The position numbers and the translations under genes are program-made. DNA of 64,000 bases from Azospirillum sp. (lineage in GTDB: Bacteria; Pseudomonadota; Alphaproteobacteria; Azospirillales; Azospirillaceae), in NCBI GenBank assembly GCA_027486405.1, contig JAIXPD010000049.1:62001-126000 (forward strand), given 5' to 3'. Shown piece by piece: positions 14,895 through 23,623 of the stretch. A model generated the notes under the pieces. It saw only the letters and a list, made by a program, of their open reading frames with translations, was not told where the DNA came from and did not search any database. Position 1 is the stretch's first letter. Each line of letters starts with the position of its first letter.

Positions 14895-15727
14895 TCCGCA
14901 TTCCCGGACGTGGTGCAATTGGTGGCCAGGGTGCGATTGGACCGGGTGCGGTTGGCCAGGGTATGATTGGACTGGCCAATGGCCAGGATCCGGGCGGCCA
15001 TCGCAAAACGATGTGGCTCATCAGCTTCACCGATCTGATTTCCTTGCTGCTCGCCTTCTTCGTTCTGATGTATTCGATGAGCGAGCCGGAGTCGCAGCGC
15101 TGGACCCGGTTGGCCCGTGGGCTGGCGGAGACGATTCCCGCCGCCCGGTCAACCGCGACCACACCGTCGGACCGGCCCGCCGATCCGCGCGCGGCCTTCA
15201 ACGCCCAGGCGGTGGAACCGCGCGCGGCGGCGGTCGATGTGAATTACCTGGGCGCGCTGCTGCGTGGCCAGACCGCCGCCAACGCCGAATTGGCGGGGGT
15301 GGAGGTGAAACGGGAGGATGACCGGGTGGTGATCGGCCTGCCGGGCGAACGCATGTTCGATCCCACCGGCGCGGCCTTCACCGATGATGGCCGCCGCATC
15401 ATCTTCCTGCTGGGGGCGGTGGTCGGGCGCATCGGCAACCGGATCGAGGTGGTCGGCCACGCCGAACGCGAGGATCCGACCGGTGGCGCGGCGTGGGAGC
15501 GGGCCTTGACCCGCGCGGTGGCGCTGTCCGCCGCGCTGCGCGAAACCGGCTACCGGCGCGAGCTGGTGGCCCGCGCGGTGATGGCGGCGAACAACGACCC
15601 GGTGGCTTCGGCGGCGGGCGCGTCCGCCGGGGCGGTCGGTGCGGTGCTGGTGCCGGTGCCAGTGCCAGTAAACGCCACCGGACGGGTGCGGGTGGACATT
15701 GTGGTGCGCGAGGAAGGGGCGGATTGA
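14891..15727 (+). CDS. MotB-type stator protein with OmpA-like domain
   Basis: The 278-residue product has the MotB membrane segment WLISFTDLISLLLAFFVLM (about 41-60), with Asp at the ion-binding position. A periplasmic OmpA-like domain follows (GERMFDPTGAAFTDDGRR, then VVGHAE and a RALTRAVALSAALRETGY helix). The extended N-terminus (5-32) is built of degenerate 5-residue Gly-Ala-Ile repeats and is unusual. MotB normally pairs with MotA, but no motA lies in the window. It overlaps the preceding MotB-like gene by ATGA and is followed after one base by the TPR gene. Confidence 0.8.
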   Translation: MIRIPGRGAIGGQGAIGPGAVGQGMIGLANGQDPGGHRKTMWLISFTDLISLLLAFFVLMYSMSEPESQRWTRLARGLAETIPAARSTATTPSDRPADPRAAFNAQAVEPRAAAVDVNYLGALLRGQTAANAELAGVEVKREDDRVVIGLPGERMFDPTGAAFTDDGRRIIFLLGAVVGRIGNRIEVVGHAEREDPTGGAAWERALTRAVALSAALRETGYRRELVARAVMAANNDPVASAAGASAGAVGAVLVPVPVPVNATGRVRVDIVVREEGAD

Positions 15728-15728
15728 G

Positions 15729-18700
15729 GTGACGGGGCGGTCGGGAACCGGTCGGCGGCGCAGGCTGTGCGGCGTGGTGGCGGCGGTGGCGCTGATGGCG
15801 GTTCCGTCGGTGTCGCTGCGCGCGGCGACCGTGCCGGTTCGCGCCTCCACCCATCCGGATTTCGGGCGGATGGTGTTCGATTGGCCCTCGACGGTGGATT
15901 TCACCGCGCGTGTCGATGGCAACCGGCTGGTCATCGCCTTCACCCAACCCATCGACGCCCCGCTGGACCGCGCGGTGGCCGCCTTGCCGGATTATCTGTC
16001 GGCGGGCCGCGTGGAGGCGGATGGCAAGACCATTTCCTTCGATCTGAAACGCCCGGTCACGCTGAAAAGCTTCCGCAGCGGCAAATCCTCCGTCGCCATC
16101 GATCTGGCCCCGGCGGCGGCGGGCGCGGCGGTTCCGGCCACGACCAGCCCGCCACCGCCCGCCTCGCCCGCAACCCCGGCCCCCGCCGCGCCAACCCCCA
16201 CGCCCCCGGCGGCAGCGGCGGCGGACAAGCCCGTGGCCCAGGCCGGGCGGGTGGCGGTGCGCGCCGCCGACCAGCCCGACGCCACCCGCCTGACCTTCGA
16301 TTGGCCTGCCCCGGTCGATTACACGATGACCCGCGACGGCGCGTCGGTGACGATGACGTTCGACAAGGGCGGCACGCCGGATCTGGCCCAGGCGGCGCGG
16401 GCGACCTTGCGCAACGTCCGCAATCTCGAATCCTTCCGCCAGCCGAACGGGGCGCTGGCCGTCACCTTTGCCGCCCCGCAGGACGCGGAGATCAAGGAGA
16501 ACAAGAACGGCAAGACGGTCACGCTCGACGTGATGAACGCCGGGACGCGCAAGGGCGCGGAGGGGGCCGCGAAGGCCGCACCAGCGCCCGCCGCCCAGCC
16601 CGCCGCTCCTCCGCCCAGCACGACCGCCGCCAAGCCACCGACCACTGCCCCAGCCCCCGCGCCGGGTGCGCCGCCCGCCGCGACCGCCGAGGCGAAGCCC
16701 CCGCCCGACGCGGCAGCGGCGGAGGCCAAACCGACGCCGCCGCCGGGGCCGAAAGGGCCGGTGTTGACCTTTGAAACCGGCGGGCCGTCCTCCATCGCCG
16801 TGTACCCGCGCGCCGGTCAGCTCTACATCGTCTTCGACCGTCCGATGCCCATCGGGGCGGGCAAGATCACCGGGCCGGGGGCGGAGCTGATGGGCAACGT
16901 CGAACCGGTTCCGGCGACCGGCGGCAGCGCCTTCCGCACCAAGATCGGCCCCATGGTCTGGCCAGCGGTGGAGCGCAAGGGCACGACCTGGACCATCGCG
17001 TCGTCCGCCCGCCCGCCCAACATGTCGAGCGTCAATGATTTGCGGATCGACGCCGAACCCGATTTCCTGCTGGGCGCGCGGCTGCTGGTGCGGGCGCCGG
17101 ACGCGGCGACGGTGGTGCAACTGTCCGACCCCGATGTGGGCGACCGGGTGCAGGTGGTTCCCTTGCCCAGCCCGGGGCTGGCGGTGGCCGAGTCGCGCCG
17201 CTATCCCGATCTGGAGGTGATGCCGTCCTTTCAGGGGGTGGTGGTCCGTCCGATTTCCGACAATGTGACGGTGCGCCCGGTCAAGGAAGGGGTGGAAGTG
17301 ACCTCCGCCGGTGGGCTGCACATGTCGCCCGCCGTCGACGCGGGCAACCCGGCCATCGCCCAGGCGGCCCCGGTCCCCGGACAATCGGCCCCCCAACCGG
17401 TTCCGGCCAAGATGGCGGCCCCGCCCGGACCGCCCGCAGGTTTGGCGATGGATGGGCCGAAGACCGCCCCGTTGCAGGGCCGCCGCCTGTTCAATCTGCC
17501 CGCCTGGAAACACGGCGACCTCGATCATTACACGGAGGCGCGGCAGGACCTGCAATTGGCCGTCGTCAACGCCCCGGAATCGGAACGGGCGAAGGCGCAG
17601 CTTGATTTGGCCCGCTTCTACTTCGCCAACGGCTTCGGCCAGGAGACGTTGGGAATGCTTGACGTGCTTCAGCAGAACCAGCCGGATTTGGATGGCTGGC
17701 CGGAGTTCCGCGCCCTGCGCGGGGCCGCCCGCGTGCTGACCGGCGATCTGGCCGGGGCGGAGGCCGACCTCACCGCGCCCAGCCTTGTCACCAACCCGGA
17801 AGCGGCGCTGTGGCGCGCGGCCATCGCGGCGGACAAGCGCGATTGGCCCACGGCGATCAACGGATTCAAGGCGGCGTCGGCGATTCTCAGTTCCTACCCC
17901 GATCCGATGATCGGCAAGCTGGGGCTGCGGGCGGCGGAAGCGGCGCTGGAAACCGGCGACACCAGCAACGCCAAGCGGATTCTGGACCGCATCATCGAGC
18001 GCGGCGGCCCCGACGCGGAGGAGCGGCCCGACCTGCAATATCTGCGCGGCCTCTATTACGCCCGCACCGGCGAAAACGACCGCGCGCGCGAGCAGTTGAA
18101 GGCGGCCTTTGACAGCTACGACCGGCTCTATCACGCCAAGGCCGGCTTGGCGCTGACCAATCTGGATTTGGCCGAGGGCAAGATGTCGGCCACGGCGGCG
18201 GCGGAACAACTGGCCGGTTTGACCTTCACCTGGCGCGGTGACGATCTGGAGATGCAGATCCGGTCGCGCATGGGGGAGGTGCTGATCGCGGATGGCAAAT
18301 TCGCCGAGGGCTTCAACACCATGAAGGAAACGGCGGCCCTGGTCGCCGACACCCCGCGCGCCGAGGCGATCACCAAGGACATGTCGCGCATCTTCGCCGA
18401 CCTGTTCAAGGATGGGGCCGCCCGCATGCCGACCCTGGACGCGTTGAAGCTGTACGACCAGTTCCGCGAATTGACCCCGGTCGGCGAAGCGGGCGACGAG
18501 ATCATCCGCCAACTGGCCGAACGCCTGATTTCCATCGATCTGCTGAATCGCGCCGCCGATCTGTTGCAGCATCAGGTGGAATTCCGCCTGTCGGGGATGG
18601 ACAAGGCACGGATCGGCACCCGGCTGGCGTCGGTCCGCCTGCTCGACAACAAGCCCGAACAGGCGCTTCAGGCGCTGGAGCTGTCCAACGTTCCCGGCAT

Positions 18701-19187
18701 TCCCGCCGATCTGGCGGCAGAACGGCGGCTGATGCAGGCCAAGGCGCTGGCCGAAATGGGCAAGGGTGACGACGCCCTGCTGTTGCTGACCGACGATGAC
18801 AGCGCCAACGCCAACCTGTTGCGCGTGGACATCGCGTGGCGCGGGCAGAAATGGGAAGCGGCGGCGCTGGCGCTCAACAAGATCATCGGCCCGCCGCCGC
18901 TGCCGGGCAAGGCGCTGGATCCCGCCGTGTCGCAACTGGTGCTCAACCGGGCGGTGGCGCTGGCGCTGGCCGGGGATGGGACCGGCCTGAACCTGCTGCG
19001 CAAGGATTTCGAGGCGGCGATGAAGGGTGGCCCGAACGAGGACGCCTTCCGCGTGCTGACCCGCCCCGAACAGGCGCTGGGGCTGGTCGATGTCAGCACC
19101 ATCCGGTCCCGGGTGGCCGAGGTCGAACTGTTTCAGAAATTCCTGAAGAACTACCGGGGCAAACAGCCCGCCAAGCCGACCAGTTGA
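15729..19187 (+). CDS. Large periplasmic TPR protein of the cheZ-motB cluster
   Basis: A 1152-residue protein with an Arg-rich N-terminus and signal peptide (about 13-32). The first part has two similar beta domains (HPDFGRMVFDWP and DATRLTFDWPAP, each followed by a run such as LRNVRNLESFR), resembling AMIN-type domains. Long Pro/Ala linkers separate these from a third beta region. The C-terminal half (about 590-1145) is a series of tetratricopeptide-like helices (ARFYFANGFGQETLGMLDVL, LGLRAAEAALETGDTSNAKRIL). The GTG at 15729 starts one base after the motB stop. Proteins with this layout accompany MotB genes in Rhodospirillales; a scaffold role around the motor or envelope is inferred. Confidence 0.7.
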   Translation: MTGRSGTGRRRRLCGVVAAVALMAVPSVSLRAATVPVRASTHPDFGRMVFDWPSTVDFTARVDGNRLVIAFTQPIDAPLDRAVAALPDYLSAGRVEADGKTISFDLKRPVTLKSFRSGKSSVAIDLAPAAAGAAVPATTSPPPPASPATPAPAAPTPTPPAAAAADKPVAQAGRVAVRAADQPDATRLTFDWPAPVDYTMTRDGASVTMTFDKGGTPDLAQAARATLRNVRNLESFRQPNGALAVTFAAPQDAEIKENKNGKTVTLDVMNAGTRKGAEGAAKAAPAPAAQPAAPPPSTTAAKPPTTAPAPAPGAPPAATAEAKPPPDAAAAEAKPTPPPGPKGPVLTFETGGPSSIAVYPRAGQLYIVFDRPMPIGAGKITGPGAELMGNVEPVPATGGSAFRTKIGPMVWPAVERKGTTWTIASSARPPNMSSVNDLRIDAEPDFLLGARLLVRAPDAATVVQLSDPDVGDRVQVVPLPSPGLAVAESRRYPDLEVMPSFQGVVVRPISDNVTVRPVKEGVEVTSAGGLHMSPAVDAGNPAIAQAAPVPGQSAPQPVPAKMAAPPGPPAGLAMDGPKTAPLQGRRLFNLPAWKHGDLDHYTEARQDLQLAVVNAPESERAKAQLDLARFYFANGFGQETLGMLDVLQQNQPDLDGWPEFRALRGAARVLTGDLAGAEADLTAPSLVTNPEAALWRAAIAADKRDWPTAINGFKAASAILSSYPDPMIGKLGLRAAEAALETGDTSNAKRILDRIIERGGPDAEERPDLQYLRGLYYARTGENDRAREQLKAAFDSYDRLYHAKAGLALTNLDLAEGKMSATAAAEQLAGLTFTWRGDDLEMQIRSRMGEVLIADGKFAEGFNTMKETAALVADTPRAEAITKDMSRIFADLFKDGAARMPTLDALKLYDQFRELTPVGEAGDEIIRQLAERLISIDLLNRAADLLQHQVEFRLSGMDKARIGTRLASVRLLDNKPEQALQALELSNVPGIPADLAAERRLMQAKALAEMGKGDDALLLLTDDDSANANLLRVDIAWRGQKWEAAALALNKIIGPPPLPGKALDPAVSQLVLNRAVALALAGDGTGLNLLRKDFEAAMKGGPNEDAFRVLTRPEQALGLVDVSTIRSRVAEVELFQKFLKNYRGKQPAKPTS

Positions 19188-19190
19188 ACC

Positions 19191-19247
19191 CGCTGGTCCT
19201 GCCTGTTGGGCGCGGCGCGTGACCGTCCCCAACAGACAGGACCAGCG
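19191..19247. terminator. Long hairpin between convergent TPR gene and kup
   Basis: Bases 19191-19210 pair with 19228-19247 in a 20-position stem with a single mismatch (C/A) and a 17-base loop. There is no T run. It lies 3 bases after the TPR stop and 9 bases beyond the kup stop, so it can serve both strands. Confidence 0.75.
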
Positions 19248-19256
19248 GCGAACCGG

Positions 19257-21182
19257 CTACAACTGAACCTGCGTTCCCAACTCCACCACCCGGTTGGGCG
19301 GCAGTTTGAAAAAGTCGGTCGCGCTGACCGAGGTGCGGGCCATCAGCACGAACAGCTTTTCCCGCCACAGCGCCATTTGCGAATTCATCTGTGGAATCAG
19401 CGTCTCGCGGCCCAGGAAGAAGGAGGTCGCCATCACGTCGAATTCCAACCCGAACGCCTTGCACAGACGCAACGCCTTCGGGATGTTCGGTTCCTGCGAG
19501 AAGCCGTAGCGCACGGTGATGCGGTAGAAGCCCTCCGCAAGCCCTTCCACCAGCACCCGGTCCTTGGCGGGCACGCGCGGCACGTCGTCCACCAGCACGG
19601 TGACGAACACGACCCGCTCGTGCAGCACCTGATTGTGTTTCAGATTGTGCAGCAGGGCGATCGGCACGGTGTTGGAACTGGAGGTCATGAACACCGCCGT
19701 GCCCTTCACCCGGTGGATGTCGGTCGATTTGGCCTGACGGCGGATGAAGGCGTCCAGCGGCAGGGATTCTTCGGCCAGACGACGGCTCAACACCGCGCGG
19801 CCGCGCCGCCACGTCGCCATCAGGCCCACGGTGATCGCGGCGATGACCAGCGGGACCCAGCCGCCATGCGGGATTTTCACCGCGTTGGCGGCGAAGAAGG
19901 AGAGATCCACCGCCAGGAACCCGGCCCCCAGGGCCAGACAGACCGGAACCGGCCAGTTCCAGCGGCGGTGCGCCACCACCAGGGCCAGCATGGTGGTGAT
20001 GATCATGTCGCCGGTCACGGCGATGCCATAGGCCGACGCCAGACGGCTGGACGATTGGAACACCACGACCAGCCCGATGATGGCGATCAACAGGCCCCAA
20101 TTGGCGCGGGGGATGTAGATCTGCCCCTCTTCCTCGCTCGACGTGTGGCGGATGTGCAGGCGCGGGCACAGGCCAAGCTGCACCGCCTGCCGGGTCAGCG
20201 AGAAGACGCCGGAGATCACCGCCTGGCTGGCGATGACGGTGGCCATGGTGGACAGCGCGATCAGCGGGTACAGGCCCCAATCCGGGGCGAGCAGATAGAA
20301 GGGACTGCGCACGGCGGTCGGATCGCTCAGCAGCAGCGCGCATTGGCCCAGGTAATTCAGCAGCAGGGCGGGCAGAACCACCCCCAGCCACGCCAGTTGG
20401 ATGGGGAAGCGCCCGAAATGGCCCATGTCGGCGTAGAGCGCCTCGCCGCCGGTCACGGCCAGCACCACCGCGCCCAGCACCAGAAAGCCGATCCAGCCGT
20501 TGGTCTGGAAAAACGCGATGGCGTAGCGCGGGTCAAACGCCGCCAGCACCCCCGGTTGCTGCGCGACCTGGATCAGACCCAAGCCGCCGATGGTCAGGAA
20601 CCAGGTGATCATGATCGGGCCGAACAGCGCGCCCACCCGCGAGGTGCCGTGGCTTTGAATGGCGAACAGCAGGATCAGGATGACGACCGTCACCGGAACC
20701 ACCACCGATTCCAGCGCCGGTTCGGCCACCTCCAACCCCTCCACCGCCGACAGCACCGACATGGCCGGGGTGATCATGCCGTCGCCGTAGAACAGCGAGG
20801 CCCCGCACAGCCCCAACACCGTCAGCAGCGTCAGCTTGCCGGTGGACACCGCCCCCGACGATCCGCCGCTGGCGGATTGCGAGGCGTGGGTGGCCAGCGC
20901 CAGCAGGGACAGGATGCCGCCCTCGCCCTTGTTGTCCGCCCGCATCACGAACAGCACGTATTTGACGGTGACGACGATGACCAGCGCCCAGAACACCAGG
21001 GACATGATGCCCATGACGTTGGTGGGGGTCAGCGGCAACGCGTGCTCGCCGCCGAAGCATTCGCGCAGGGTGTAGAGCGGGCTGGTGCCGATGTCGCCGT
21101 AGACGACGCCAAGCGCACCGAGCGTGAGCGCCGCCAGCTTGCCGTGATCGGACTGGGCGGCTTTCAATGTTGTGTCTGACAT
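19257..21182 (-). CDS. kup: Low-affinity potassium uptake protein Kup
   Basis: Kup/TrkD is a proton-coupled K+ importer. The 641-residue protein has the signature GALGVVYGDIGTSPLYTL at about residues 22-39, twelve predicted membrane helices in the first 440 residues and a soluble C-terminal domain, all normal for the family. It lies downstream of fliP on the same strand with a 185-base gap, so it is probably transcribed separately, and it converges on the TPR gene across a hairpin. Confidence 0.96.
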   Translation of the reverse strand: MSDTTLKAAQSDHGKLAALTLGALGVVYGDIGTSPLYTLRECFGGEHALPLTPTNVMGIMSLVFWALVIVVTVKYVLFVMRADNKGEGGILSLLALATHASQSASGGSSGAVSTGKLTLLTVLGLCGASLFYGDGMITPAMSVLSAVEGLEVAEPALESVVVPVTVVILILLFAIQSHGTSRVGALFGPIMITWFLTIGGLGLIQVAQQPGVLAAFDPRYAIAFFQTNGWIGFLVLGAVVLAVTGGEALYADMGHFGRFPIQLAWLGVVLPALLLNYLGQCALLLSDPTAVRSPFYLLAPDWGLYPLIALSTMATVIASQAVISGVFSLTRQAVQLGLCPRLHIRHTSSEEEGQIYIPRANWGLLIAIIGLVVVFQSSSRLASAYGIAVTGDMIITTMLALVVAHRRWNWPVPVCLALGAGFLAVDLSFFAANAVKIPHGGWVPLVIAAITVGLMATWRRGRAVLSRRLAEESLPLDAFIRRQAKSTDIHRVKGTAVFMTSSSNTVPIALLHNLKHNQVLHERVVFVTVLVDDVPRVPAKDRVLVEGLAEGFYRITVRYGFSQEPNIPKALRLCKAFGLEFDVMATSFFLGRETLIPQMNSQMALWREKLFVLMARTSVSATDFFKLPPNRVVELGTQVQL

Positions 21183-21367
21183 GCGTGGAGTGTGGTCCGT
21201 GAGTGGGACAGCGAAGCCTCAAGCGGGAAGACCGGCACCGGTGCGGCCCGCCGGGCAAAGCGGAGCCACGATTCCCGTCATACGCGTTTCCGCCGCCCGA
21301 CGCCAGCGCCACCTTGGGCGGGGGGAACCGGGCACCGTGGGCTGCGACGATGTGCGCGGGGCACGGG

Positions 21368-22156
21368 CTACAAGGTGCCGAAGCTGCGCGCCAGCGATCC
21401 GGCGATCAGATACCAGCCGTCCACCAGCACGAAGAAGATGATCTTGAACGGAATCGCCACCATGGTCGGCGGCAGCATCATCATGCCCATCGACATCAGG
21501 ATCGACGACACCACCATGTCGATGATCAGGAAGGGCAGGAACAGCAGAAAGCCGATTTCGAACCCGCGCTTGATCTCCGAAATCATGAAGGCGGGGACCA
21601 GCACATGCAGCGGGGTGTCGGACGCCTGCGGCACCGTCTGGATCCGGGCCATGTCCATGAACAGGCGCAGGTCCTTTTCGCCGGTGTGGTGCAGCATGAA
21701 GTCGCGCAGCGGGGCGGCGGTGCGTTTGAACGCCTCCACCTCGTCGATCTCCTGGTTGATGAGCGGCTGGATGCCCTGGCTGTAGCAGCGCTCGAACACC
21801 GGGGCCATGACGAAGAAGGTCAGGAACATCGCCAGCGACATCAGGACCGTGGTCGGCGGCACCTGCTGCACGCCAAGGGCGGAACGCAGGAACGACAGCA
21901 CGATGACGATCCGGGTGAAGGCGGTCATCATGATGAGGATCGACGGGGCCAGCGACAGCACCGTGATGAGCGCGATCATCTGAACGATGCGCCCGGTCGC
22001 GGTTCCGCCCGCGTCGCCCAGATCGAGCGTCATGCTCTGCGCCAGCGCCGGACCGGCGGACAGGCCGACGGCGACGCCAACCCCCAGCGCCAGGACCAGG
22101 GCGGCGATCAGGCGGCCGCGCGGCAAAGGCAGGGCGCGGGTCACAACGCGCATCAT
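21368..22156 (-). CDS. fliP: Flagellar export gate protein FliP
   Basis: FliP forms the core of the type III export gate with FliQ and FliR. The 262-residue precursor has a cleavable signal (about 12-40, ending in ALAQ), a known FliP feature. It is followed by the membrane segments SLAPSILIMMTAFTRIVIVLSFLR and MAMFLTF-like, a periplasmic domain and the C-terminal pair ending in KIIFFVLVDGWYLIAGSL. The start overlaps the fliO stop. It is last in the operon FlhB-like, unknown, fliO, fliP. Confidence 0.97.
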   Translation of the reverse strand: MMRVVTRALPLPRGRLIAALVLALGVGVAVGLSAGPALAQSMTLDLGDAGGTATGRIVQMIALITVLSLAPSILIMMTAFTRIVIVLSFLRSALGVQQVPPTTVLMSLAMFLTFFVMAPVFERCYSQGIQPLINQEIDEVEAFKRTAAPLRDFMLHHTGEKDLRLFMDMARIQTVPQASDTPLHVLVPAFMISEIKRGFEIGFLLFLPFLIIDMVVSSILMSMGMMMLPPTMVAIPFKIIFFVLVDGWYLIAGSLARSFGTL

Positions 22157-22551
22157 GATGCCTGGGTGTCCTTGCGCGTGCCGGTGAAGGGGTGCTCGCC
22201 GGTCGAGGCCGCTGCGGCTGGATGCTCGGCACCGTGCTCGGCGGCGTGCGGCTCGCCGCCGTGATGGCCGTGCAGCACGGCGTGGAAATCCTGGGCCGGG
22301 GTGCTCTCCACCACCTGGTCGCCGGAGTTGCTCAACAGGATCAGATGCTCCCGGTCGTCCTTGCGGATCAGAATCAGGCGGCGCTTGGCGTCCAGCGCCA
22401 TCACCTCCACCACGCTCAGGCGGCGGTGGCGGACGGCACCGGTGGCCACGCCGCCCAACCCGATCCGCCGCATCAGCCACGCCACCGCAACGATCAGCGC
22501 GATGACGAAGACAAGGGCGAGAACGAAGCGGATGTATTGATCGAGATCCAT
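22153..22551 (-). CDS. fliO: Flagellar biosynthesis protein FliO
   Basis: FliO is a small membrane protein that helps assemble the FliP ring. The 132-residue product has one helix near the N-terminus (about 8-27) and the FliO core LSVVEVMALDAKRRLILIRKDDREHLILL. A His-rich C-terminal tail (HGHHGGEPHAAEHGAEH) is unusual and could bind metal. It overlaps fliP (ATGA) and follows the unknown gene by 3 bases. Confidence 0.85.
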   Translation of the reverse strand: MDLDQYIRFVLALVFVIALIVAVAWLMRRIGLGGVATGAVRHRRLSVVEVMALDAKRRLILIRKDDREHLILLSNSGDQVVESTPAQDFHAVLHGHHGGEPHAAEHGAEHPAAAASTGEHPFTGTRKDTQAS

Positions 22552-22554
22552 GGG

Positions 22555-22980
22555 TCAGGTCGGCTCGTCGGACGGAAGAGGAAGGGCCGGGCTGTCACCG
22601 GGCGGGGCGGGTGGCTGTGGGGATGGTCCCCGCCCATAGGCGGCGGCGGCGCGGTGACGGGCGCTGTGCGGATCGCCGCGCCCGTCCGTGGTGAGGGCGG
22701 AGCGGAAACGGATGTGCTGCGCGGTGATGGCGGCGGCCAGCGGATCCAACGCCGCAACCAGCTCCGCCAAGGGTTCCAGCAGGGGGCGGACGGTTTCGCG
22801 CGGGCGGGCGAGGATGGTGGCGCAAAGGGTGGAAACCTGCCTCTCCAACCCGGACAGATCAATGGATTCGCCATCCTCCGCCCACCGCTGCGCTTGGGTC
22901 AGGTCGGCGGTCAGACGGGCAAGCGCCTGGGGCAAATCCAGATCAGGGCCGCTGTCAGCGGCGGGTGGAACGCCGGTCAT
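22555..22980 (-). CDS. Unknown protein in the fliOP operon
   Basis: I do not recognise this 141-residue protein. The first 95 residues look helical (LARLTADLTQAQRWAED, LSGLERQVSTLCATILA, LAELVAALDPLAAAITAQ), and the last 45 are Pro-rich and probably disordered. There is no membrane segment. Its start overlaps the stop of the FlhB-like gene, and fliO begins 3 bases after it, so it is surely co-transcribed with flagellar export genes. A helical FliT/FlgN-like chaperone is one possibility, based only on shape and place. Confidence 0.6.
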   Translation of the reverse strand: MTGVPPAADSGPDLDLPQALARLTADLTQAQRWAEDGESIDLSGLERQVSTLCATILARPRETVRPLLEPLAELVAALDPLAAAITAQHIRFRSALTTDGRGDPHSARHRAAAAYGRGPSPQPPAPPGDSPALPLPSDEPT

Positions 22981-23396
22981 CCCCGTGGGCCATGGCTGTT
23001 GTCGGGCGCATCATCGTCGGATCCATCGGACGGATCGGTCAGAACGGTGCCGTTGGCACGGTAAACATATGCGAGGATTTCCGCCACCGCCGCGATGGCT
23101 TCGATCGGAATGTCGCTGTCCACCTCCACCGCCGACAGGATTTCGACCAGATCGGCGTCCTCGCGCACCTTCACGCCGTTGGCAAAGGCCAGCTCCAAAA
23201 TCTGTTCGGCCACGGTTCCCTTGCCGGTCGCGACGATGCGCGGCAGGGATTGAGTGCCGCGTTCGTACTTCAGCGCCACCGCGACGGGGCGTTTGGCGGC
23301 GCGCGACGGTGGGCTGGAGGGGGAACGGGGTGGTGGGCGGGAAGGCGCGGACACGCGGGGACCTGCCGGATCGGAACGGGGGCGGTGCCTGGGCAT
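22977..23396 (-). CDS. FlhB C-terminal domain homologue (EscU/YscU family)
   Basis: The 139-residue protein has a Pro/Arg-rich N-terminus (1-35), then a stand-alone copy of the cytoplasmic FlhB domain: AVALKYERG, GKGTVAEQILELAFANGVKV, LVEILSAVEVDSDIPIEAIAAVAEILAYVYR. The autocleavage site NPTH of full FlhB is absent; the domain starts just after it. Such proteins (YlqH, FhlX-like) can partly replace the FlhB C-terminal fragment in some bacteria. It is first in the fliO-fliP operon, opposite the flgB operon, which ends with full-length flhB. Confidence 0.85.
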   Translation of the reverse strand: MPRHRPRSDPAGPRVSAPSRPPPRSPSSPPSRAAKRPVAVALKYERGTQSLPRIVATGKGTVAEQILELAFANGVKVREDADLVEILSAVEVDSDIPIEAIAAVAEILAYVYRANGTVLTDPSDGSDDDAPDNSHGPRG

Positions 23397-23411
23397 CCTG
23401 GACCGGCAGGC

Positions 23412-23426
23412 TTAACGAAGTGTAAA
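23412..23426. promoter_or_regulatory. CtrA-box-like site between the two export operons
   Basis: On the minus strand the sequence reads TTTACACTTCGTTAA, the same TTTA-N7-TTAA form as the site before cheZ. It lies 16 bases before the FlhB-like start codon and about 200 bases before flgB. A weak sigma-54-like GG-N10-GC arrangement (23434-23448, ending TTGC) faces flgB in the same spacer. Confidence 0.4.
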
Positions 23427-23623
23427 GTCGTGGGGGTGCCGGGCTTGCGGGCCGCCGTCCCGTGCCCCATGTGCGATGGTGGACCGGGACCGGGACCGGT
23501 CCGCAGCGCCGGATTCATCTTTCATTAAGGCCGAAAGGCGAGCATTCTACGGTGATCCGGCGTCCGTCCTCCGATGGGTGGACGTGTCGGCGCATCGGTT
23601 GGGGCATGGGCAGGGCGCAGGCC

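Noticed and set aside
15399..19232. A 1277-codon open frame opposite the TPR gene
   Set aside because: It is full of Arg, Gly and His, has no family resemblance and lies antisense to a gene with a signal peptide and TPR helices. High-GC genes often leave such frames open on the other strand.
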